A stretch of 5,591 nucleotides of DNA from an uncultured Blautia sp. (GTDB taxonomy: Bacteria; Bacillota; Clostridia; Lachnospirales; Lachnospiraceae): assembly GCA_902476765.1 (NCBI GenBank), contig CABSEJ010000195.1, positions 1 to 5,591 of the forward strand, written 5' to 3'. Below are positions 1 to 5,433 of the stretch, piece after piece. Position 1 is the stretch's first letter, and every line of letters begins with the position of its first letter. The notes beneath the pieces were generated by a model that worked only from the letters and a program-made list of their open reading frames with translations, searched no databases and was not told the DNA's origin. The translations under genes were made by a program, and so were the position numbers.

Positions 1-55
1 TTACAGATGTTGGGCCGCCGGACTGTCCTACAATAATATTTCTTTTCTTTGCCAT
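1..55 (-). CDS. 6-phosphofructokinase, N-terminal fragment (gene runs off the left edge)
   Basis: Only the first 18 codons are inside the window. They read MAKKRNIIVGQSGGPTSV: a short basic start, a hydrophobic beta strand, then the glycine-rich GQSGGPT loop that opens the phosphofructokinase fold and binds the phosphoryl donor. The enzyme phosphorylates fructose 6-phosphate in cytoplasmic glycolysis. Classical ATP-dependent bacterial enzymes usually carry GGDAPG at this loop, while the GGPT form is common in the clostridial group that includes pyrophosphate-dependent enzymes. Donor specificity cannot be settled because the diagnostic downstream motif is outside the window, so no symbol is given. 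The ATG at 53-55 is preceded by a perfect AGGAGG with 9 bases of spacing, which fixes the start. It has its own promoter and is not joined to the rhamnosidase upstream of it. Confidence 0.85.
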   Translation of the reverse strand, partial: MAKKRNIIVGQSGGPTSV

Positions 56-64
56 CGTGGTATT

Positions 65-70
65 CCTCCT
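65..70 (-). promoter_or_regulatory. Ribosome binding site of the phosphofructokinase gene
   Basis: On the minus strand this reads AGGAGG, a full match to the anti-Shine-Dalgarno sequence, with 9 bases between it and the ATG at 53-55. It decides the start of the truncated phosphofructokinase and predicts strong translation, as expected for a glycolytic gene. Confidence 0.85.
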
Positions 71-87
71 CTATTCTGGATAATTTG

Positions 88-110
88 GGGCGGCGGATAC
101 TTTTTCGCCC
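88..110 (-). other. Short GC-rich stem-loop at the 5' end of the phosphofructokinase leader
   Basis: On the minus strand GGGCG (106-110) can pair with CGCCC (88-92) around a 13-base loop. If transcription starts about 6-8 bases downstream of the -10 box at 122-127, the hairpin lies within a few bases of the mRNA 5' end. Hairpins at this position are known to protect bacterial mRNAs from 5'-end-dependent decay. The pairing is seen in the sequence; the role is inferred. Five G-C pairs with a long loop is only a modest structure. Confidence 0.35.
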
Positions 111-121
111 TATAATTGTAT

Positions 122-150
122 AGTTTACCAAACGTCTATAGCAAAGTCAA
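122..150 (-). promoter_or_regulatory. Sigma-A-type promoter for the phosphofructokinase gene
   Basis: On the minus strand a -35 box TTGACT (145-150, 5 of 6 to consensus) is separated by exactly 17 bases from a -10 box TAAACT (122-127, 4 of 6). The predicted start point is near 113-116, giving a leader of about 60 bases that ends in the AGGAGG site. The spacing and the strong -35 make this the best promoter in the window. It implies that phosphofructokinase is transcribed independently of the rhamnosidase. Confidence 0.65.
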
Positions 151-329
151 TGTGATATTGTGTATTATGTATATTTTTTCGTTGTCTTTTTGTTTTTTTA
201 TATATACTTTTGCTTTTTTTGTAGATGCGAGTGCGTATCGTTAGTCATTTTGTGCATATTGTATGGCATTTTCTCTTTCCCAATTATCAAAGCACCTTCT
301 GGAGCGTGTTTATACTTTTCCAGGAAATC
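151..329. other. AT-rich intergenic spacer without a convincing gene
   Basis: The spacer separates the rhamnosidase stop from the phosphofructokinase promoter. Its left half has long T-runs on the plus strand. The open frame crossing it (160-351, plus) is a low-complexity F/Y/V-rich translation with no ribosome binding site, running into the end of the rhamnosidase gene, so it is not called. A weak, bulged hairpin at 289-311, 18 bases past the rhamnosidase stop, pairs AAACAC with GTG and TTT and ends in TTTGATAATT on the minus strand. It is the only terminator-like structure for the rhamnosidase, and it is poor. A small stem at 226-241 (GATGCG/CGTATC) pairs only as plus-strand RNA and has no attached gene. 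Confidence 0.5.
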
Positions 330-2882
330 TCAGCCAAGCAGCTCTTCATAGGAATAACTGCCGCTTCCTTCTGTAACCTTTCGTCCTGATGGAAGTATGA
401 TTTCGCATCTGGTTCCGGCAGGAACTTCTATTTTCAGCTTAAAACGGTCGTTCTCTATGGTCCATGAAACCCGGATCCGGCCATATGGAGTATTTACATT
501 TCCTTTTGCCCAAGAAAGGCCGCCGCCAGGCTGCGGTGCAATGCGAAATGTCTTATATCCTCCCTCTGTGGCTTCAATCCCCAGAATACGTCTGTAAAAG
601 AAATCCCCCACTGCACCATTTGCATAATGGTTGAAGGATACCATTCCACCGCTTCCGTTGTCCTCCCCCAGATTGCAGCTGCCATCCTCCCGGAGGGCAT
701 CCCAGCGCTCCCACATGGTCGTCGCACCAGCTTTTACCTCATAGAGCCAGGAAGGGCAGGTATCTGCGAGAAGCATTTTGTACGCATCCTCCAGATAACC
801 GTTATCTGCCAGGGCGAAAAGCACATATGGCGTTCCCGGAAATCCTGTTTTTATATTGTAATTGTTATCACGAATCAAATTTACCAGATTTGCAGCCGTT
901 TTCTTTTTGTCATTTCCAGACAGCATATTGTAATACAGGGGCAAAACAAACGCGGTCTGAAAATCTCCACCTTTAATATGGCAGTTTTCATCCATCAGAA
1001 TATTGCGGTAAGCCCGGGCTGTTTCCTGGCTTAGTTTCATATATTCCTCTGCTTCTTCTGTTTCTCCCAGAACTCCGGCAATTTCCGAAACAATTCCAGA
1101 TGAATGTGCAAGACAGGCAGTTCCGGTCCATTTTCCACGCTTCATCCAGTCTTTGTAGCCCATATCCGGCGCACACCAGTCACCATAATGAAACAAAAGC
1201 TTCCAGATCCGTTTGTTTTTGGGAGCAGAGAAAAGTCCCGCCCAGAATTTACATGCTTTTATATATTTTTTCATGGAAGGGTACATTTTTCGAAGAAGTT
1301 CTATGTCACCTCTTGCCTTATATTCTGCCCATGGAACAAGAATACAGGCATCTCCCCAGTGATCTGCGGCCAATGGGAACATCATCTCAAATTGCCCCGG
1401 AATCTTTACCATGGGAACGATCATGGGAATCCCTCCACCTTGGTTCTGCTCTGCCCGCATGTCCTTCAGCCATTTGTCAAAAAAGCGGCTCATATCAAAA
1501 TTATAGGCAGCTGTAGGCGCAAAAAGCGCAATATCTCCTGTCCAGCCCAGACGTTCATCCCTCTGTGGACAATCCGTAGGGATATCTACGAAATTGGATT
1601 TGGCACTCCATTCAATGCAGGATTGAAGCTTATCCAGCATAGGCTCTGAACAGGAAAATTCTCCATTTTCTGGAAGATCTGAATACAGCGCGACCGCCTT
1701 TAATTTTATTCTATCCACAGGGATTCCGCTTACCCCAACATACCGAAATCCCATATAGGTCATCCTTGGCGAATACTTCTGTTCGCCTTCTTTGCAGATA
1801 TAAACAGCCTGCTGCCTGGCACTTCGCAATGGTTTTGTATATAATTCTCCGTCCAGAAGGACTTCCGCATGATGAAAAACAATTCTTTCTCCGGCTCTTC
1901 CCTGTATGTCTGCCTGTATCACACCTGCCATATTCTGGCCGAAATCATAGATCAGCATATCCGACGGAGATATCTGGCAGGATATTGGTTCAAACTGTTC
2001 ATGTGCTTTTACCAGGCTTCCATACTGGGCCAGCAGCTGGGGCCTAATTTTCACCTTTTCAATACTGGCATTGTGAAAAGAAGCTTTTTCCAGATTCACA
2101 GTCGCATCATAGACTTCACCATCATAAAATTCCGCCTCCCGGAAATTTCCATTTTCCGTCACCTGCCAGGTTTCATCTGTGCTTATGATTTCCTGTGTAC
2201 CATCCTTATAGAGTATGTGGATTTCTCCAAGAAATGCCTGGCGTTTTGCATAGATCCGGTTCATTCTTTTGTAGGTATAGGAGCCTGCTGCCCAGCCTCC
2301 GCCCACAACTGCCACAAGCTGATTCTGTTTCCTTAATTCTTCTGTAATATCGTACATCTGATACTGAAGCTGATGTTTATAGGAGGTGTAGCCTGGAGCA
2401 AAATAATCATTTCCCATCTTTTTGCCATTCAGTTCAAGCTCATAGATTCCAAAAGCTGTAGAATAAATTCTTGCCTGTCTGATTTCCCCTTTTATGAAAA
2501 AATCCTTCTTAAATGTCATTGGTCTAGGGGATTTTTTGCGCTCTTTAAACTGATAAGCACCGTCTGTTATCCAGGAAGCGTTCCATTCTTTTCCCACAAA
2601 ACCAGTTTCAAACTCCAGGGAAGTGCTTGCCGTTTCCCCATAATTATCTGTAATTTCCAGAGTTGCCAGATATCTGGTAAAAGGAGTCAATTTAGGTCCA
2701 TTATACACAATTCCTGTCTGCTGTCTGAATTCCTCCATCCAGTTATTCACAGTCAACACTGCTTTTTTCAGCAGAACATTTTTCTCTGAACTTATCATGG
2801 AAAAAGAAAATACAGGTGCCGGATTGTCTGTAACACAACCGGAGGACAGATTTTCGACTTTAAATTCGTTAATGCGTAACAT
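330..2882 (-). CDS. Alpha-L-rhamnosidase, glycoside hydrolase family 78, cytoplasmic
   Basis: This enzyme hydrolyses terminal non-reducing alpha-L-rhamnose from rhamnosides such as plant flavonoid glycosides or rhamnose-containing oligosaccharides, by an inverting mechanism. At 850 residues it is near full length for GH78. The order of regions is: an N-terminal beta-sandwich with the family-typical YNGPKL...FETGF (about 1-95); the Bac_rhamnosid_N-like lectin-type domain with GIYELELNGKKMGND...GGGWAAG (about 115-290); a concanavalin-like domain with YDFGQNMAG (about 300-400); the (alpha/alpha)6 catalytic barrel (about 405-760); and a C-terminal beta domain (about 765-850). The hallmark TDCPQRDERLGWTGD spans 436-450. 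By family knowledge D437, E443 (general acid) and D450 line the site, and E725 in TTMWERWD is the likely general base. There is no signal peptide or membrane segment, so it should act on imported substrate. The ATG at 2880-2882 has AAGGAG 8 bases upstream. The frame is intact and all motifs are present. The natural substrate is unknown. Confidence 0.95.
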   Translation of the reverse strand: MLRINEFKVENLSSGCVTDNPAPVFSFSMISSEKNVLLKKAVLTVNNWMEEFRQQTGIVYNGPKLTPFTRYLATLEITDNYGETASTSLEFETGFVGKEWNASWITDGAYQFKERKKSPRPMTFKKDFFIKGEIRQARIYSTAFGIYELELNGKKMGNDYFAPGYTSYKHQLQYQMYDITEELRKQNQLVAVVGGGWAAGSYTYKRMNRIYAKRQAFLGEIHILYKDGTQEIISTDETWQVTENGNFREAEFYDGEVYDATVNLEKASFHNASIEKVKIRPQLLAQYGSLVKAHEQFEPISCQISPSDMLIYDFGQNMAGVIQADIQGRAGERIVFHHAEVLLDGELYTKPLRSARQQAVYICKEGEQKYSPRMTYMGFRYVGVSGIPVDRIKLKAVALYSDLPENGEFSCSEPMLDKLQSCIEWSAKSNFVDIPTDCPQRDERLGWTGDIALFAPTAAYNFDMSRFFDKWLKDMRAEQNQGGGIPMIVPMVKIPGQFEMMFPLAADHWGDACILVPWAEYKARGDIELLRKMYPSMKKYIKACKFWAGLFSAPKNKRIWKLLFHYGDWCAPDMGYKDWMKRGKWTGTACLAHSSGIVSEIAGVLGETEEAEEYMKLSQETARAYRNILMDENCHIKGGDFQTAFVLPLYYNMLSGNDKKKTAANLVNLIRDNNYNIKTGFPGTPYVLFALADNGYLEDAYKMLLADTCPSWLYEVKAGATTMWERWDALREDGSCNLGEDNGSGGMVSFNHYANGAVGDFFYRRILGIEATEGGYKTFRIAPQPGGGLSWAKGNVNTPYGRIRVSWTIENDRFKLKIEVPAGTRCEIILPSGRKVTEGSGSYSYEELLG

Positions 2883-2890
2883 AAGCTAAA

Positions 2891-2896
2891 CTCCTT
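2891..2896 (-). promoter_or_regulatory. Ribosome binding site of the rhamnosidase gene
   Basis: On the minus strand this reads AAGGAG with 8 bases to the ATG at 2880-2882. It supports the chosen start, which also places the family's N-terminal beta-sandwich at the very beginning of the protein. Confidence 0.8.
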
Positions 2897-2944
2897 CAAC
2901 TATTTTATTTCTGTATATCCATAACGGATGCTGTTAATACGTTT

Positions 2945-2972
2945 TTTATAGCACATCTCGCATCTCTGTGAG
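2945..2972 (-). promoter_or_regulatory. Candidate extended -10 promoter for the rhamnosidase gene
   Basis: On the minus strand there is an extended -10 element TGCTATAAA: the TATAAA box (2945-2950, 5 of 6) is preceded by TG one base upstream. A weak -35 box CTCACA (2967-2972, 4 of 6) lies 16 bases away. The leader would be about 55 bases. A weak -35 with an extended -10 is typical of promoters that need an activator or carry an operator, which fits the palindrome and the phased repeat lying over and upstream of it. A less good alternative begins at TTAACA further downstream, with poor spacing. Confidence 0.5.
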
Positions 2973-2976
2973 AGAT
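2962..2976. promoter_or_regulatory. Perfect 15-base palindrome over the rhamnosidase -35 region (candidate operator)
   Basis: ATCTCT and AGAGAT form a perfect inverted repeat around a 3-base centre (GTG on the plus strand). A further half-site-like CATCTCG sits immediately beside it at 2954-2960, in tandem with CATCTCT at 2961-2967. The palindrome covers the predicted -35 box, the classic position for a repressor dimer site. It is followed by T7 on the plus strand and so also resembles a tiny terminator, but no plus-strand gene ends here. The symmetry is seen; the operator role is inferred. Confidence 0.45.
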
Positions 2977-2981
2977 TTTTT

Positions 2982-3012
2982 TCCAAATGGTGCTTTTTCT
3001 GTCCTAAATGGT
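2982..3012. repeat. Direct repeat TCC(T)AAATGGT phased at 21 bases (candidate activator half-sites)
   Basis: TCCAAATGGT at 2982-2991 recurs as TCCTAAATGGT at 3002-3012. The AAATGGT cores are exactly 21 bases apart, two helical turns, so both copies face the same side of the DNA. AraC/XylS-family activators, which often control sugar catabolism, bind such direct half-sites just upstream of a weak -35 box. Here the near copy is about 10 bases upstream of the predicted rhamnosidase -35. No regulator gene lies in the window, so the binding protein is unknown and the repeat could be chance. Confidence 0.35.
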
Positions 3013-3042
3013 AGCCCCAAAGCTCCTAATTCCAAATTAAGA

Positions 3043-3071
3043 TACACAATTGCCACCCGCCGTAGTATAAT
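3043..3071 (+). promoter_or_regulatory. Promoter for the aldose epimerase gene
   Basis: A perfect -10 box TATAAT lies at 3066-3071, with a weaker -35 box TACACA at 3043-3048 (4 of 6) at 17-base spacing. A better-looking TTGCCA at 3050-3055 is only 10 bases from the -10 and cannot serve with it. The leader would be short, about 25 bases, just long enough to hold the GGAGG site. Confidence 0.6.
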
Positions 3072-3089
3072 ATACCCAACATCACACAC

Positions 3090-3094
3090 GGAGG
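3090..3094 (+). promoter_or_regulatory. Ribosome binding site of the aldose epimerase gene
   Basis: GGAGG with 9 bases to the ATG at 3104-3106 fixes the start of the epimerase; there is no competing in-frame start just upstream. Confidence 0.8.
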
Positions 3095-3103
3095 TTTTTC
3101 ATC

Positions 3104-3982
3104 ATGAAACGAATTATCGAAAATGATTTTCTGAAAGTGACCATCGACGACCATGGCGCTGAGCTTGTAAGTATCTATGATAAAGAAAAAGACAGGGAAG
3201 TGATCTGGCAGGGAGATCCCAAATTCTGGGGACGTCATGCGCCGGTTCTATTCCCTAATGTAGGAAAGCATTACAACAACCATTATCGCATTCACGGACA
3301 GGAATATGCTTCCAAGCAGCACGGATTTGCCAGGGATACGGATTTCACCTGCATTGATTCCACACCGGATTCCGTGACCCATCAGATCCGTTCTACCGAA
3401 GACACCCGTAAGGTTTATCCTTTTGACTTCGTGCTGCGCATCCGCCACATTCTGAAGGGCCGCACTCTTACCGTCAGCTGGAAGGTGGCAAACAACAGCG
3501 AAGGGGACATGTATTTCGCCATCGGCGGACATCCGGCGTTTAATGTCCCGGTTCTGCCAGACACCAAGAGAAGCGATTACCGCCTGACCTTTGACGGACA
3601 GGACAGCCTTACCTACCTTCTTCTGGATCCTGAGACCGGCACAGCCAAGGCAGATGAAGAAGCCACTCTCAAACTGGAGAATGGTACCTGTCAGATTGAT
3701 GACCATATGTTTGACCATGATGCGCTGGTATTTGACAACCAGATCACCAAGGCCGGAATTGCACTTCCGGACGGCACTCCTTATCTGGAAATGCGCTGCG
3801 TGGGCTTCCCGAACTTCGGCATCTGGTCCGCTTCCCAGGACGCACCCTTTGTATGCCTGGAGCCATGGATGGGCCGCTGTGATGACTGTGGATTTACAGG
3901 GGATCTTTCTGAAAAACCATTTATCAACCATCTGAAAATGGACGAGATGTTTGAGACTGCGTATACCATTGAGGTGTTCTAA
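3104..3982 (+). CDS. Aldose 1-epimerase family protein, LacX type
   Basis: This is a 292-residue cytoplasmic protein of the galactose mutarotase-like beta-sandwich family, which interconverts alpha and beta anomers of aldoses. The LacX-type subgroup is indicated by the opening pattern NDFLKVTIDDHGAELVSI, by IWQGDPKFWGRHAPVLFP (34-51) and by YRIHGQEYASKQHGFARD (61-78). Likely catalytic residues, by family alignment from memory, are H73 in KQHGFAR, H143 in GGHPAFN and E253 in CLEPWMG; R77 follows the first histidine. The length is normal and all three sites are intact. It is transcribed away from the rhamnosidase across a shared 221-base control region, which suggests a common role in handling released sugar. 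The exact sugar is unknown: characterised rhamnose mutarotases (RhaM) belong to a different family. Its G+C content is visibly higher than that of the other genes here. Confidence 0.9.
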   Translation: MKRIIENDFLKVTIDDHGAELVSIYDKEKDREVIWQGDPKFWGRHAPVLFPNVGKHYNNHYRIHGQEYASKQHGFARDTDFTCIDSTPDSVTHQIRSTEDTRKVYPFDFVLRIRHILKGRTLTVSWKVANNSEGDMYFAIGGHPAFNVPVLPDTKRSDYRLTFDGQDSLTYLLLDPETGTAKADEEATLKLENGTCQIDDHMFDHDALVFDNQITKAGIALPDGTPYLEMRCVGFPNFGIWSASQDAPFVCLEPWMGRCDDCGFTGDLSEKPFINHLKMDEMFETAYTIEVF

Positions 3983-4061
3983 AACCCGTTTTAAAAAGGC
4001 CTTCTGCACACAAACTGCAAATACTGTTGTTCAAAGCAGCCTGCAAACAATATAAAAATAC

Positions 4062-4122
4062 AAAATATCCTGACAAGTGCACTGCCCATTACACAGATTT
4101 TATCACTTGTTCAGGATATTTT
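4062..4122. terminator. Bidirectional intrinsic terminator between converging genes
   Basis: The left arm (4062-4079, AAAATATCCTGACAAGTG) pairs with the right arm (4104-4122). This gives 12 base pairs, a single bulged base, then 6 more pairs, closing a 24-base loop. On the plus strand the descending arm ends in ATATTTTTATT; on the minus strand it ends in ATATTTTGTATTTTTATATT, so both directions have a U-rich tail. It lies 79 bases past the epimerase stop and 26 bases past the acyltransferase stop, as expected for a terminator shared by converging genes. The stem base is mainly A-U, with the GC core in the middle. Confidence 0.8.
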
Positions 4123-4148
4123 TATTGTCTACTTACAGGAATGTTTTT

Positions 4149-5273
4149 TCAAACACGCTCCAGTACAGCATTCCCTACTTTAACAGTAGAATTCTCCCTC
4201 AATTTTCTCTTCGCAGCTCCATAAGCCGCCACCAATACCACGGTAGCCGCAAAAACAAACATCATCCCATACTGTCTGTATCCTCTTGCCAGCATAGTAT
4301 GCCTGCCTTTAAAGCACTTTGATAGCGCCTGCAGCACCGCATAATGCAAAACATAGATCAGCATAGAATAATCTTTCCCGATTTTTGCCATTATCCGAGT
4401 TACCACATTTTCCTTATAAAAATTCTGCCATCCTATAAAAAGAAGGAAGATACAGACTGCCAGAAAAATGGTTCCACCATACTCTTCTTCTGTTCCAAGA
4501 GCATTCATTTTCGTAAGCCATCTTTGCTCCATAAGTGCCATGTTCCAGAAAACCAGAATACCGCCCAAAAGCAATGTCATTTTCTTTTTGTCGAGACAGC
4601 CCTCCAAAGCTTCTTTTCTCTCTCCAAACAGGCAGCCCAGCCAGAAAAAGGGCAGGCCACAATACAGAAAATTTCTCGCATAATAAACATGGCAATAATC
4701 TTTTCCCAGAAGGAGCAGAGAATAATTTCCCTTTATCAGGTTTCCTGCCAACAGTACCGGAATTGCCAGATATGCAAGCTTCCTTAAGCCTAAATGTTCT
4801 ACAATAAATGCGATCACCAGCACATACACAAGCGCCTGTAAATACCACAAATGTGGGGACAGTGGGGAAAAATTCCATAAAATGAAATCTTCTGGCATTC
4901 TTTCTTCAAACCTGGCCAGCAGTGCATCTTTTATATTATTTTCATCTTCCAGAGCCAACAGAACCTTCCAGATCAAGTAAAACAGATTAGCTCCTATGGT
5001 AATCGTAAGGATTTTTCCAATCTGCTTAAGCTCCCGCCTGTGTGCCACTGTTTCTGAGTAAAAGAAACCAGTGATCATAAAGAAAACCGGCACTGCAAAC
5101 CGACACAGAATCAAAAGTTCCGCTCCGCTTTGCACCTTCAGTGGCTTATGAATCTCCACAACAGCAAGAGCAGCAAGACATTTCAAAATATCAATACACG
5201 TCCAACGTTGTTTCTTCATTTCCTCATAACTCCCAAAATCCAAAGAACTTAACTGCCCCGCGGGCAGCACCAT
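4149..5273 (-). CDS. Acyltransferase-3 family integral membrane protein
   Basis: This membrane protein of about ten hydrophobic segments belongs to the acyltransferase-3 family, whose members move acyl groups such as acetyl onto cell-surface sugars, peptidoglycan or lipids. Family signatures are present: IDILKCLAALAVVEIH with H42 in the first membrane segment, RFAVPVFFMITGFF with R58 and P62, HLWYL at 141-145, RNFLYCGLPFFWLGCLFGE at 200-218, and SMLIYVLHYAVL near 303-314. The acceptor cannot be told. The start is uncertain. Met1 (5271-5273) has AGGGG 9 bases upstream, but the family usually begins just before the first membrane segment, which favours Met19 (5217-5219). Met19 has GGGAG 10 bases upstream and would give 356 residues. 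Sampled stretches are clearly more AT-rich than the flanking genes, hinting at a different origin. No promoter is convincing. It converges on the epimerase and follows glycyl-tRNA synthetase, with a hairpin between. Confidence 0.85.
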   Translation of the reverse strand: MVLPAGQLSSLDFGSYEEMKKQRWTCIDILKCLAALAVVEIHKPLKVQSGAELLILCRFAVPVFFMITGFFYSETVAHRRELKQIGKILTITIGANLFYLIWKVLLALEDENNIKDALLARFEERMPEDFILWNFSPLSPHLWYLQALVYVLVIAFIVEHLGLRKLAYLAIPVLLAGNLIKGNYSLLLLGKDYCHVYYARNFLYCGLPFFWLGCLFGERKEALEGCLDKKKMTLLLGGILVFWNMALMEQRWLTKMNALGTEEEYGGTIFLAVCIFLLFIGWQNFYKENVVTRIMAKIGKDYSMLIYVLHYAVLQALSKCFKGRHTMLARGYRQYGMMFVFAATVVLVAAYGAAKRKLRENSTVKVGNAVLERV

Positions 5274-5433
5274 AAATAGTATCCCCTAACAATCCATCCA
5301 TGGTATTTCTTAACAGTTGAAAGGGACTAACTTCCCATACAGATAGAAAGTCAGCCCCCTTTTATTCACTTTATTCGCTCTATTATTTCCAAAAACACCA
5401 GTCGCATAACTTACCTAAATGCGTTCCCACATC
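5274..5433. other. Spacer between glycyl-tRNA synthetase and the acyltransferase gene
   Basis: The 160-base spacer contains the hairpin annotated at 5320-5361, a weak inverted repeat CGCAT/ATGCG at 5403-5423, and the AGGGG site at 5283-5287 before Met1 of the acyltransferase. A short minus-strand frame of 25 codons starts at 5301 and stops at 5224, four bases before Met19 of the acyltransferase. It has no clear ribosome binding site and is not called as a gene. No good -35/-10 pair was found for the acyltransferase. Confidence 0.5.
5320..5361 (-). terminator. Hairpin downstream of glycyl-tRNA synthetase, probable terminator
   Basis: Read as minus-strand RNA, AAGGGGGCUGACUUUC folds onto GGAAGUUAGUCCCUUU as a continuous stem of about 16 pairs, four of them G-U, with a loop of about 10 bases. 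On the plus strand those four positions become A-C mismatches, so the structure suits minus-strand transcripts only. It lies 72 bases past the glycyl-tRNA synthetase stop. The U-run after the stem is short (UUU, then CAACUGUU), so termination may be incomplete and allow read-through into the acyltransferase. An alternative is a leader structure for that gene. Confidence 0.5.

Noticed and set aside
301..311. Eleven-base GGAGCGTGTTT also present in inverted orientation near 4151-4161
   Set aside because: One copy is in spacer and the other encodes the end of the acyltransferase; the surrounding bases do not match, so this is most simply chance and not the ends of a mobile element.
160..351. Plus-strand frame rich in F, Y and V that could look like a small membrane protein
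   Set aside because: The composition follows directly from T-runs in AT-rich spacer DNA, there is no ribosome binding site, and the 3' part overlaps the end of the rhamnosidase gene on the other strand.
1104..1649. 181-codon plus-strand frame inside the rhamnosidase gene
   Set aside because: It is a shadow of the GH78 coding sequence, overlaps the region encoding the catalytic barrel, and has no start signal or recognisable domain.
2962..2983. Palindrome followed by T7 read as a plus-strand intrinsic terminator
   Set aside because: No plus-strand gene ends upstream of it; the stem has only six pairs and a 3-base loop. Its position over the rhamnosidase -35 box makes an operator more likely.
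3050..3055. TTGCCA as the -35 box of the epimerase promoter
   Set aside because: It is 5 of 6 to consensus but only 10 bases from the perfect TATAAT, too close for sigma-A recognition.
3248..4009. 253-codon minus-strand open frame antisense to the epimerase gene
   Set aside because: It begins with GTG, has no ribosome binding site, its translation matches no family I recognise, and it lies opposite a strongly conserved gene with intact motifs; long antisense frames are common in GC-richer coding sequence.
5403..5423. CGCAT/ATGCG inverted repeat just after glycyl-tRNA synthetase as its terminator
   Set aside because: It has only five pairs around an 11-base loop, and the nearest U-run begins several bases away; the longer hairpin at 5320-5361 is a better candidate.
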